NCBI GenBank assembly: GCA_021325355.1
Contig: JAJPHI010000012.1
Span: forward strand, 1 to 51,175
Source: Pseudomonadota bacterium
Lineage (GTDB): Bacteria; Desulfobacterota; Binatia; Binatales; Binataceae
Direction of reading: 5' to 3'
DNA: 51,175 nucleotides
The notes under the pieces are model-generated. The model ran no database searches. It was not told where the DNA came from and saw only the letters and a program-made list of their open reading frames with translations. This document shows, piece after piece, positions 37,011-45,447 of the stretch (its first letter is position 1; the number at the start of each line of letters is the position of its first letter). Made by a program: the position numbers and the translations under genes.

Positions 37011-37046
37011 GCAGCCGGACAAACTTGCGCAGCCGGGCAAACTTGC
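37011..37046. repeat. Two tandem copies of an 18-base unit
   Basis: GCAGCCGGACAAACTTGC (37011-37028) is followed directly by GCAGCCGGGCAAACTTGC (37029-37046), one mismatch. It lies upstream of the CocE/NonD gene in a 242-base intergenic region. It may be a duplicated operator or simply slippage. Confidence 0.6.
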
Positions 37047-37111
37047 AGAACGACGCGCGGCGGCGCTAGAAGCATCCCAGCGGCTGCCTGGCGATCAAAG
37101 GAGCGAAGGCG

Positions 37112-38848
37112 ATGGGAGCGAAGGTCATTTTCGAGCGTGATATCGAAATCCCGATGCGCGACGGCTGTGTTCTGCGGGGCGATCTGTTTCGTCCCGATAC
37201 GCCCGAGCGGCTGCCGGTGCTGCTCAATCGGACGCCCTACGACAAGAAATTTCCGCAGATCAACTTTAATACTCTCGATGTGATGCGGGCGGCGCAGCGC
37301 GGCTATAACGTCGTCTTTGTGGATACCCGCGGCCGCTTCGCCTCACAGGGGACCTTCACCTGCTTCCTCGATGATCAACTCGACGGCTATGACACGATCG
37401 AGTATCTCGCGCGGCAGCCGTGGGCGGACGGCAAGGTCGGGATGTTCGGCGCCTCCTACATGGGCGCGACGCAATGGCTTGCGGCCACGCAGTCACCACC
37501 GTCGCTCAAGGCGATGGTACCGTCGATCACCGCCAGCAACTACCACGAAAACTGGACCTACCAGGGCGGCTGTTTCGCGCTCTTCTTCAACGTCAGTTGG
37601 CTGATGGGCAACCTCGCGCTGGCGCGCCTGATGCGCGAGCGCGAGGACAAGGAAGAGGCCCGCAGAGAGCTCGCGCTGGTCATGAGTCAGATGGATTCGA
37701 TGCGCGAGGTGGTCAAGCACACGCCGCTCAAGGACTTTCCGCTTTTCCGCACGGGCGCGCCCTACTTCTTCGACTGGCTCGAGCATCCGTACTACGACAG
37801 TTATTGGAAGCAGATCTCCATCGAGGAGTATCACCACCGCATCGACGTGCCCACGCTTAACTTCGGCGGATGGTACGACATCTTCGCCGGCGGCACCGTG
37901 CGCAACTACGTCGGCATGCGGGCCAAAGCGCCCGGCAACGGCCGCAACGCGCGGCTAGTGATGGGGCCCTGGTATCATACCCTGCCCCTCGGCAGCCTTG
38001 TCGGTCAGGCCGATATGGGTTATCGAGCCGGCCACGTATCGATTGATTACGACGGCATGCAGCTCGACTTCTTTGACCAATGGCTCAAAGGCCTGAATCG
38101 CGGCGCCCCCGCGCCGGTGCGCATCTACACCATCGGCGCCGCCGACTGGCGCGACGAAAAGGACTGGCCGCTGCCAGGCACCGAATGGCGGCGCTACTAC
38201 CTTCACAGCCGCGGCAGGGCTAACACCCTCGACGGCGATGGCGTGCTTGCGGGCGAACCGCCCGATAATGAACCACCTGACGTATTTCTCTACAATCCGC
38301 TGAATCCGGTGCCGACCAACGGCGGCGGCCTCTGCTGCTATCACAATGCCGTGCCGGGGGGCGCCTTCGATCAGACCCCCGTCGAGCGGCGCGCCGACGT
38401 GCTGGTCTACACCACCGCGCCGCTGGCCGAGGACACCGAAGTCACCGGGCCGGTCTCCTTGACGCTTTATGCGTCGTCGTCGGCGCCGGATACCGATTTC
38501 ACGGCGAAGCTGGTGAGCGTCGGCCCCTGCGGATGCTCGGCGATGAACCTGACCGACGGCATTATCCGCGCGCGGGTGCGGGAGTCGAAATCCGATCCGA
38601 AACTGATCACACCGGGCAAGGTTTACGAATACACTATCGACATGTGGTCAACTTCGGTCCTGTTCCGCAAGGGCGACCGTATTCGTCTCGAGATCAGTTC
38701 CTCCAATTTTCCGCGCTTTGATCGGAACCCCAACACCGGCCATGATCTTTTTGTCGACGCCGAGACGCAGCCGGCGATCCAGACCGTCGTGCACGATCGC
38801 CATTATGCGTCCTACCTGACCCTGCCGGTGATTCCCGCGCGGCGCTGA
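37112..38848 (+). CDS. CocE/NonD-family hydrolase (X-Pro dipeptidyl-peptidase-like)
   Basis: 578 residues. N-terminal alpha/beta hydrolase with TPYDKK near 40 and nucleophile Ser115 in GASYMGATQ; acid Asp in GGWYDIF and His in GPWYH complete the triad. The C-terminal jelly-roll (about 370-575) holds VLVYTTAPLAEDTEVTGPVSLTLYASSSAPDTDF, typical of S15 proteins. Members hydrolyse esters or amides; here no cocaine-like substrate can be inferred. Ribosome site AAAGGAG upstream of the ATG. 16 bases before kdsB, but functional relation is unclear. Confidence 0.94.
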   Translation: MGAKVIFERDIEIPMRDGCVLRGDLFRPDTPERLPVLLNRTPYDKKFPQINFNTLDVMRAAQRGYNVVFVDTRGRFASQGTFTCFLDDQLDGYDTIEYLARQPWADGKVGMFGASYMGATQWLAATQSPPSLKAMVPSITASNYHENWTYQGGCFALFFNVSWLMGNLALARLMREREDKEEARRELALVMSQMDSMREVVKHTPLKDFPLFRTGAPYFFDWLEHPYYDSYWKQISIEEYHHRIDVPTLNFGGWYDIFAGGTVRNYVGMRAKAPGNGRNARLVMGPWYHTLPLGSLVGQADMGYRAGHVSIDYDGMQLDFFDQWLKGLNRGAPAPVRIYTIGAADWRDEKDWPLPGTEWRRYYLHSRGRANTLDGDGVLAGEPPDNEPPDVFLYNPLNPVPTNGGGLCCYHNAVPGGAFDQTPVERRADVLVYTTAPLAEDTEVTGPVSLTLYASSSAPDTDFTAKLVSVGPCGCSAMNLTDGIIRARVRESKSDPKLITPGKVYEYTIDMWSTSVLFRKGDRIRLEISSSNFPRFDRNPNTGHDLFVDAETQPAIQTVVHDRHYASYLTLPVIPARR

Positions 38849-38864
38849 TCATGGAGGACCCGCT

Positions 38865-39605
38865 TTGAATGAACATCCGGCGGTAATCGCCGTAATCCCT
38901 GCACGGTACGGCTCCTCACGCCTGCCGGGCAAGCCGCTTGCCGACGTTCAGGGTACGCCGATGGTCGTGCGCGTGTGGCGGCAGACCAAGCGCGCGCATG
39001 CGGTCGCCGAAGTGATCGTTGCGACCGACGATGAACGGATCGCCGCGGTCGTGCGCGAAGCGGGCGGACGGGCGGAAATGACGTCACCGGATCATGCAAG
39101 CGGCACCGACCGCGTGGCTGAAATCGCCCGCCGCTTCCCCGCCGAAATCTATCTGAACGTGCAGGGTGACCTGCCGTTCATCGCGCCGCAGGACCTCGAC
39201 GCGCTGATTGCGCCGATGCGCGCCGAACCGTCGGTCATGATGGCGACCATCGCCACGCCGATTATCGACGAGCGCGAGTGGCAGAATCCGAACGTTGTCA
39301 AAGTGGTGCGCGACCAAAATGGCGACGCGCTCTATTTCTCGCGCAGCCCCATCCCGTTCTGGCGCGATCATCAGGGTCCGCCTGGTTCGGCGCTGCGGCA
39401 TATCGGAGTCTACGGCTATCGGCGAGCTTTCCTGTTGGAATTCGCCGCGTGGCCCCCGGGTCAGCTCGAACAGATCGAGAAACTGGAGCAGCTACGCGCG
39501 ATGGAGCGCGGCCATCGGATCCGCGTGGTGCGCTCGGTCGCGCCCTCAATCGAAATTGACACGCCGGAGGATTTGGCGCGCGCCGCCAAGGTCGCCGAGC
39601 CGTAG
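38865..39605 (+). CDS. kdsB: 3-deoxy-manno-octulosonate cytidylyltransferase
   Basis: 246 residues from a TTG at 38865; GGAGG seven bases upstream makes this unusual start credible and no ATG is available in frame nearby. IPARYGSSRLPGKPL is the nucleotide-binding loop; ATDDERIA, SGTDRVAEIA and LNVQGDLPF are KdsB signatures; SRSPIPFWRD and HIGVYGYRRAFL are in the C-terminal half. It activates Kdo as CMP-Kdo for LPS assembly. Confidence 0.96.
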   Translation: MNEHPAVIAVIPARYGSSRLPGKPLADVQGTPMVVRVWRQTKRAHAVAEVIVATDDERIAAVVREAGGRAEMTSPDHASGTDRVAEIARRFPAEIYLNVQGDLPFIAPQDLDALIAPMRAEPSVMMATIATPIIDEREWQNPNVVKVVRDQNGDALYFSRSPIPFWRDHQGPPGSALRHIGVYGYRRAFLLEFAAWPPGQLEQIEKLEQLRAMERGHRIRVVRSVAPSIEIDTPEDLARAAKVAEP

Positions 39606-39640
39606 AGTTCGGATCGCCGCTCCGCGCGGGCCTTCAGCAA

Positions 39641-40735
39641 TTAGTCAGCGACACGAAGGCCGTCCGCCACCGCGAGCAGATCCCGAATCGAGGACGGCTC
39701 GCGACCCACATCACTCGCGATCAGGATGCGGGTGGCCGGCGGAAGGGTTCCGCGCAACTGCTCGAGCGCGCGGCTCTCACGCGCCCGCTCCACGTTGTAG
39801 CTCTCGAGGCATCTCCGCAGTTTGTGGGCGAGCGCTGCCGGCAGGTCACCCTGCTCGATAATCGACGGATCGCCGAGCCGGGGCATCGCGCGATTGACAA
39901 TGACCGCATTGATCCGCAATCCGCGTTGGTCGAGCACTGCAGCAAACTCCTGAATTTCCGCGATGCGCTTCTCGTCGGTTGTGGACACGAGCACGATGGC
40001 CGTCGCGCGATCATGCAGCAACGCGGCCGCATCGGCAGCGCGGGACGCGAAGCCTTCGTACATGCCGTCAAAACTGCGGACGAATTCCTGCACGTCGGCC
40101 AGAAGATGCAGACCGCTGAAGCGATCGAACAAGCCAAGGACGGCGCGGGCCGCCGAATCGAGGAGTCCGAACGGCCCGCGGGCGGCGGTTCGCGTCGCGC
40201 CCAGCAGGGTCAGCGCCCGTGACCCGATAAGTTCGAGCATCCGGCGCGGAGCGTCGAGAAAATCCAGCGCGGCGCGTGCCGGCGGCGTATCGAGAACAAT
40301 GAGATCGGCGCCCCCGTCGCGAGACAGTGCGAGAACGCGTTCCATCGCCATGTAATCGGCCACCCCGGCCATGGCGTTGGACAGATTCTGATAGATCCGC
40401 CCGCGCAGAATCGCGGCGGCTGCCGCCGGCGTCGGCGCATAGCGCGTGACGATTTCGTCGAACGTCGCCTTGGGATCAAGACGCATCGCCCGCAGAGTAC
40501 CGGCGTCGCCTGAAGCGAGCGGTGCCAGATCGACGGCATGCGGCTCGGCGGCATCCTCGCCGAGGCCGAGCGCATCAAGCAGCCGCGGCGCCGGATCGAT
40601 CGTCATTACGTCGACGACGCGACCCGCGACCGCCGCCTGCAGCGCGAGGGCCGCGCTGACCGTGGTCTTGCCAACGCCCCCGGGTCCGACGCAGACAATC
40701 AATCGCCGCCCGTCAAGATCGCGAGCGGATGTCAT
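39641..40735 (-). CDS. ArsA/GET3-like ATPase, paralogue lacking the signature lysine
   Basis: 364 residues from ATG at 40735, overlapping the end of the upstream paralogue by four bases (ATGA). Its P-loop is GPGGVGKT (17-24); the Lys of the usual GKGG is replaced by Pro. Downstream, MTIDPAPRLLDALGLGE resembles the switch/ArsA DTAPTGHTLR region and VLDTPPARAALDFLDAP matches the second switch. Mycobacterial ArsA pairs have a similar split of one full and one altered P-loop. No arsB or arsenic operon is nearby, so arsenite efflux is unlikely. Confidence 0.85.
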   Translation of the reverse strand: MTSARDLDGRRLIVCVGPGGVGKTTVSAALALQAAVAGRVVDVMTIDPAPRLLDALGLGEDAAEPHAVDLAPLASGDAGTLRAMRLDPKATFDEIVTRYAPTPAAAAAILRGRIYQNLSNAMAGVADYMAMERVLALSRDGGADLIVLDTPPARAALDFLDAPRRMLELIGSRALTLLGATRTAARGPFGLLDSAARAVLGLFDRFSGLHLLADVQEFVRSFDGMYEGFASRAADAAALLHDRATAIVLVSTTDEKRIAEIQEFAAVLDQRGLRINAVIVNRAMPRLGDPSIIEQGDLPAALAHKLRRCLESYNVERARESRALEQLRGTLPPATRILIASDVGREPSSIRDLLAVADGLRVAD

Positions 40736-41643
40736 CGCGATGCGAGAATTTCCGCCATGCAATCGGCCAGCATCTCGAGCTCCGCTCGACCGGTAATTGA
40801 ACGATCAAGTCGCGGCGCCTCGACCGTCGGGAGGCCGAGACGTCGCAGGCGGCGCCGGGTCGCCTCAGTCGCGACGTGCCGCTGTTGATGGAGCCGCGCC
40901 AGTTGGTCCAAGGCCGGATATCGTGCGACGCGGGCGATTTCGGCTGGTGAGAAGTGCAAATCGCTCGCGCCATTCACCAACATCCCGGCGCAGGCGATTC
41001 CCGCCGTTTCGAGCGCGCCGCGCGTGCACAGCGCCTCGCTCAGGGAGAGTTCTTCGGGACGCAGCACCACGGCCACCCGGAAGCGCGTCGGGTCGCGCAG
41101 GAAATCCACCAATCCGGCGGCCAGTCGATGCAGCGTTCCGACCGGGGCGAGCCGCGTCAGCCGCGTCGGCACCGCCAGCAGCTCGAGCGCACCGCCGCTC
41201 GCCGGGCCATCGACGACGAGGCGTTCGTCCGGCCCAAGCCCGTCGGCGATGAGGCGAATCCGCTCGAGGATCAGAAAGGCTTCGAGCCCCGGCAACGCCG
41301 CCGTGACGAAGGCGAAGGTGCGACTGTTCAGCATCCGCCGCGCGATCATGCTGATCGGCACGATGCGCTCGATGAAGGCTTGAAGCTCGCCGTGCGGACT
41401 GAGCGCCAGCAGTCGCAGGTTGGGATGGATCAGCGCCTCGCGAAGCCCCTCGGCGAGGGCTCCGCGACGGTCGAGATCAACCAAAGTAACCCGGTGGTGG
41501 CGCTGCGCCAGCGCCAAAGCCAGCGCGGCGGCGAGCGTCGTCTTGCCGCTGCCGCCCTTTCCGGTGATGAAGGAGGTCTGGACCAGCGTCGGGCGCCGCG
41601 GGGCCGCGGTTCTGGTTGCGCGCCGGTTAGCCGATAGCGTCAT
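40732..41643 (-). CDS. ArsA/GET3-like ATPase, paralogue with intact P-loop
   Basis: 303 residues. P-loop GKGGSGKT (28-35) with the signature Lys29; LVDLDRRGALAEGL follows; VVDGPASGGALELLAVPTRL is the ArsA second-switch region. It is translationally coupled to the second paralogue, consistent with a heterodimer. Its start codon lies only nine bases from that of the divergent DUF4911 gene. Confidence 0.85.
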   Translation of the reverse strand: MTLSANRRATRTAAPRRPTLVQTSFITGKGGSGKTTLAAALALALAQRHHRVTLVDLDRRGALAEGLREALIHPNLRLLALSPHGELQAFIERIVPISMIARRMLNSRTFAFVTAALPGLEAFLILERIRLIADGLGPDERLVVDGPASGGALELLAVPTRLTRLAPVGTLHRLAAGLVDFLRDPTRFRVAVVLRPEELSLSEALCTRGALETAGIACAGMLVNGASDLHFSPAEIARVARYPALDQLARLHQQRHVATEATRRRLRRLGLPTVEAPRLDRSITGRAELEMLADCMAEILASR

Positions 41644-41652
41644 AATTCCCGT

Positions 41653-41892
41653 ATGACGCAGGATCGCCGCCGTCCGGCAACCATCACATTAACGATGCCC
41701 CCCGAAAACATCGCGCTGTTCAAAGCCATCGTCGAATCCTACGACAATCTCGCGACCTTGCGGACTGAAGATCCGAATCGGCATCACCTGAAGCTTTACT
41801 TCACGGAAGAATCCGCCAATGAGCTTCGCGAGTTGCTCGCCTCGCTCGGTCCGCACTTTTCGCTCCGCATCGTTCAAGAGCGTTACGGGTGA
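41653..41892 (+). CDS. DUF4911-domain protein
   Basis: 79 residues. Matches DUF4911: TLTMPPENIALFKAIVESYDNLATLRTED then HHLKLYFTEESANELRELLASL. Members are small, often in Desulfobacterota-like genomes, and of unknown function. It starts nine bases from the divergent ArsA-like gene and ends ten bases inside the convergent GH15 gene. Confidence 0.85.
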   Translation: MTQDRRRPATITLTMPPENIALFKAIVESYDNLATLRTEDPNRHHLKLYFTEESANELRELLASLGPHFSLRIVQERYG

Positions 41893-44279
41893 ACATCAAT
41901 CACGAAGTCGCGACCCTCCCAGCGATTGTCCTCGCGCCACAGGAAGGTGAAGCGTATCGGTGAAACGTCGGCGTTCGAAGTTTCGAGATCGACGAAATAG
42001 AGTCCGAGACCGGTCGCCGTCGAGGCGGTATTCGTGGGGTTCAGCCATTCACCACGCGCCCAATGGAGCATAAACGGCGCTCTCGCGATGATCCGCACGG
42101 TCGCTCCCGCTTTGACTCCCGGCACCTGGCGATTGAATTTCCACACCTCGAAGCGCTTGCGCCGGGTAAAGCCGAGGTAGCGGTCGGCCACTTCGGAAAT
42201 TCGATCAAAGACTTCGCCGGCGGCCACCGAATGCAGCAGCTTGATATATTCCGCGTGCGCCCACATGAGCGGCATCGCGGCGCCGGTGGGCTTACCGTAA
42301 TACATCAAGGCCGGCGCGATATCAGCCTGATCCCAGATCTGCTCAGGGAGTAAGCGGGTCGGCGTGGCGAAGTTCTCCAGGGCGTGGATATAGGTCGTCA
42401 CGTCGCGGCCGGCCGCGAGTTCATAATGCGCACGCTCACCGGTTAGAAGCGGCCAGGGTCGGCCGCGCCCCCAGGATATAAACGGGCCGCCGTCATCACG
42501 CTGACCATAGCCATCGTGGTTGTAGCGCCGCCAGCAGGGCCCCGCTGGAAAGTCGGTTTTCAGTACCGCATCGACCACCCTCAGCGAATCTTCGATCAGC
42601 GTGTCGCCCGGCTTGCGGATACCGTAACGCACCAGTTCAAGGAAGCCCGCATCGACCACCTCCCGGGCCGGAAAGTCGCATCGTGCTCCGGGCGGCTGGT
42701 TCTTGATCGTCAGGATGCCGTGATCCGGGTCTTCGTTCGGCATCGACGAATTCGGATCCGCGGGCGCAATGCGGATATAGTGCCGGCGGATCTCCGGCAC
42801 CAAGGTGCCCTGTCGAGTCACGGTCCAGTCCTCGACGTGCGCTTCGACGAAATCCGCGAATTCGAGCAGAAAGGTCGCCAGCGGACCGTCGCCGCGCTCG
42901 CGGGCGAACGCCGCCGCGCATACCAGCGCCGTGATGATACTGGCCAGCGTGGACGGCGAATAGCCGCTATTCTCCTCCCATCGCTCCTGTGGCGTAACGC
43001 AGCCGCGATCGACCAGGAATCCGGCCGCGGCCTTGACCATCGGATACGGGTCGTAGTCACGCAACCCGTCAGCGCGTCGCAGGCGCCAGGCCAGCATGAT
43101 CGGGAAGGCGATTTCGTCGAGCTGAAGCCCGGTCCAGTACGGTTCGCCGTTCACCCAGAAGTTCTGCGGAAAACTGCCATCGGCGAGCTGCGAACACGCC
43201 AGATAGATCAGCGCGCGCAGGGGCGTGGTCTGATCGCCCGCCGCCAGCAGTCCGGTCGCGCTGTTGACCATGTCGCGGGTCCATACCAGATGATAACCGC
43301 CGAGATCGTCGTCGCCGTGGGCTTCACCCCACGGGATGCTCAGCGAGGCGATGAGGGCCCCGGCATAGCCCTTGTCCTCGTGCGCGAGGATCAATTCCCG
43401 ACTGCGCCGATAAAGCAGTCCGCCATCGCCGCTCAACTTTTCGAGAGGTTTCAGCCCGCCGCAGGCGCGCGTCCATTGTTCGAGGAAGCGTGTCCGATGA
43501 TGCTCGAACGGCTGACCAAGCGCCTGGAAAACGTTGGTCACCGCCCGATGGAGCGTGTGGCCGAACCCGAGCGCCAATGTATGACCAAAGCCCCGGGTCA
43601 AATCGATCTCGCCTATCAGCGCGATATTGCCGTCGCTCGCGGAGGCGTACTCCGCGTCAAGACGGAAATCGCGGGCCAGATCCTGCCAGCCGTCGGTGGT
43701 TCCGACATAGCCGCATGAACGCTGCAGAAAGGAGGCGTCGGCCATCAACGCCAGCCAGACACCGTTCTTATGCGCGGTCAGAAACTCGCGACCGGCCGTG
43801 CGCGTCACGTTGCCGTTGTTGCCCCATCCGCCGACGTTCAGATGCGGCGCCAGCAATGCATAAAGATGCAGCCGGCGAAGAAAATCCGCATCGCCCTCGA
43901 GCACCGTGTGCAGCAGCAGGCACGGCTGATGGGGATCCGTGATGGCCTCGATCACCAGCCGATAGCGCTTCTCGGGATCGCTGTTGATTATCCGCACACC
44001 GAGCCCATGCTCGCCCAGGTACTCGATCGCCGTGTTGAGACTACGATGGGCGTCGTGGAAGAAGGTGGCGCCGTCGGTGATCAGATACTGCAGGTCGCGG
44101 ATCTGCGGACGGTCCAGCGTCGGATAATAGACCTCGCTGATGACCCCGTCCGAAACCGTAAACCATACGTGGCTCGAAGTTGAGTAGGCGGTGCCGACGA
44201 CGTCCTTCGCGCTATGCGTCCAGCGCGGCTCAATCCCCGGACCGCCCTTGGCGGCAGGCGCGTATTCGAGTATCGCCAT
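41883..44279 (-). CDS. Glycoside hydrolase family 15 protein (glucoamylase/glucodextranase-like)
   Basis: 798 residues, no signal peptide. N-terminal super-beta-sandwich (about 1-270; DGVISEVYYPTLDRPQIRDLQYLITDG) and an (alpha/alpha)6 barrel after it (GGYHLVWTRDMV, DGSFPQNFWVNGEP). The general acid is the Glu in RWEENSGYSPST (Glu435/436) and the general base is in the later RPWPLLTGERAHYEL. It releases glucose from alpha-glucans, here probably inside the cell. A last all-beta domain (about 690-798) is attached. Its tail overlaps the DUF4911 tail by ten bases. Confidence 0.93.
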   Translation of the reverse strand: MAILEYAPAAKGGPGIEPRWTHSAKDVVGTAYSTSSHVWFTVSDGVISEVYYPTLDRPQIRDLQYLITDGATFFHDAHRSLNTAIEYLGEHGLGVRIINSDPEKRYRLVIEAITDPHQPCLLLHTVLEGDADFLRRLHLYALLAPHLNVGGWGNNGNVTRTAGREFLTAHKNGVWLALMADASFLQRSCGYVGTTDGWQDLARDFRLDAEYASASDGNIALIGEIDLTRGFGHTLALGFGHTLHRAVTNVFQALGQPFEHHRTRFLEQWTRACGGLKPLEKLSGDGGLLYRRSRELILAHEDKGYAGALIASLSIPWGEAHGDDDLGGYHLVWTRDMVNSATGLLAAGDQTTPLRALIYLACSQLADGSFPQNFWVNGEPYWTGLQLDEIAFPIMLAWRLRRADGLRDYDPYPMVKAAAGFLVDRGCVTPQERWEENSGYSPSTLASIITALVCAAAFARERGDGPLATFLLEFADFVEAHVEDWTVTRQGTLVPEIRRHYIRIAPADPNSSMPNEDPDHGILTIKNQPPGARCDFPAREVVDAGFLELVRYGIRKPGDTLIEDSLRVVDAVLKTDFPAGPCWRRYNHDGYGQRDDGGPFISWGRGRPWPLLTGERAHYELAAGRDVTTYIHALENFATPTRLLPEQIWDQADIAPALMYYGKPTGAAMPLMWAHAEYIKLLHSVAAGEVFDRISEVADRYLGFTRRKRFEVWKFNRQVPGVKAGATVRIIARAPFMLHWARGEWLNPTNTASTATGLGLYFVDLETSNADVSPIRFTFLWREDNRWEGRDFVIDVHP

Positions 44280-44313
44280 GCCTTATCCGTATATCCGCTG
44301 CTTCGGTAAGTAA

Positions 44314-45117
44314 CTAGTTCGCGGGCGGTACTTCGGCCGGCACCGGTGACGTCTCCGGCCGGATCCGGAACAGGTAGGCCACAGCGATACTCACGCCATA
44401 GAGCGCCAGCAGCGGGATAGCCAGCAGAAAGGGTGAAACCATATCCGGCGGCGTGAGCGCCACGGCGATAACAAAGACCACCAGCACCGCATAGCGCAAC
44501 TGTCGGATCATCAGCCGGTGGTCGATTAGTCCCAGACGGGTGAGGAAGAAGGCGAAGGTCGGCATCTCGAAGGTGATACCGAAGGCGAGCAGGAGCTTCG
44601 CCGAGAAGGCCAGGTATTCGCTGATGCGCAGAGTCGGCGTAACGCCGATACTGGCGTACTGGGCGAGAAAGAAGGCGTAGCCGATACGAAACACCACGGC
44701 CCAGCAAAAGTAACCGCCCGCAACGAAGAACAGCGTCGAGCAAAGCACGAACGGGACGGCCAGCCGCCGTTCGGATTCATACAGGCCCGGCGCGATGAAC
44801 TTCCAGATTTCGAGGAAAACCACCGGACTCGCGATAAACAATCCGGCAATCAGCGCCACCTTCAGCTTGGTGAAGAACGCCTCGCCGATGCCAGTACCGA
44901 TAAGCAGCACCTTGCCGCGCGCAGCCTCGCGCAATGGCTCGGTAAGCGCAGCGAACAGCGGATCGGCAAAAGCGTAGGCCAGCGCAAAGCCAATCACCAC
45001 CGCAATCACGGCGCGAATCAGGCGGGTGCGCAACTCCGCCAGATGGTCGAGCAGCGGCATCCGCCCTTCCTTGTCCGCGCCCAGTAGTCCGAGCGTCCTG
45101 GGATCCTGATCAATCAC
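44314..45117 (-). CDS. tatC: Twin-arginine translocase subunit TatC
   Basis: 267 residues, six predicted membrane helices. Family features: PLLDHLAELRTRLIRAV, FFTKLKVALIAGLFIASPVVFLEIWKFIAPGLYE with the conserved Glu, FAFGITFEMPTF-like stretch and TPPDMVSPFLLAIPLLALYG. Recognises twin-arginine signals and forms the core of the Tat receptor. Start overlaps tatB by eight bases. A Pro/Val-rich tail. Confidence 0.95.
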   Translation of the reverse strand: MIDQDPRTLGLLGADKEGRMPLLDHLAELRTRLIRAVIAVVIGFALAYAFADPLFAALTEPLREAARGKVLLIGTGIGEAFFTKLKVALIAGLFIASPVVFLEIWKFIAPGLYESERRLAVPFVLCSTLFFVAGGYFCWAVVFRIGYAFFLAQYASIGVTPTLRISEYLAFSAKLLLAFGITFEMPTFAFFLTRLGLIDHRLMIRQLRYAVLVVFVIAVALTPPDMVSPFLLAIPLLALYGVSIAVAYLFRIRPETSPVPAEVPPAN

Positions 45118-45379
45118 GATGCGGCAAGGTTGACGGGGTGGCTTCGGATGCCGCGATCGCTGGCGGCTCAGTGATTGCGGGCTTCGCGATAGCGCTCGGC
45201 GGACGGTTCACCGCCGACGGATCGGCTATCGAATCGGTCAGCTCGCGAACCACCGTGTTACTCGCCAAGCGCAACTCACGCATCACCTTGCCCACCGTCC
45301 GCATCACCTCCGGCAACTTCTCCGGTGGGATCACGATAAGGGCGATGACACAAACGACGAATAACTCAGCAAGGCCCAC
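45110..45379 (-). CDS. tatB: Twin-arginine translocase subunit TatB (TatA/B-type)
   Basis: 89 residues from a GTG at 45379, which places the TatA/B helix MGLAELFVVCVIALIVIPPEKLPEV at the N-terminus; longer frames are not family-like. The hydrophobic segment carries a Glu near its start, as in TatB, and an amphipathic basic helix (VGKVMREL) follows, then a Pro/Ala tail. Eight-base overlap with tatC shows an operon. The ribosome site is weak. A separate tatA is not seen here. Confidence 0.85.
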   Translation of the reverse strand: MGLAELFVVCVIALIVIPPEKLPEVMRTVGKVMRELRLASNTVVRELTDSIADPSAVNRPPSAIAKPAITEPPAIAASEATPSTLPHRD

Positions 45380-45447
45380 GTTTCGGCGGCAACCTTTCAA
45401 CCCCGCGGCTGCTACAATCTTCGTGGACACCCCGCGGAGAGTCAACG

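Noticed and set aside
42516-43718. Plus-strand open frame of 400 codons inside the GH15 gene
   Set aside because: Opposite strand to a clear glucoamylase gene; the frame is a codon-structure shadow.
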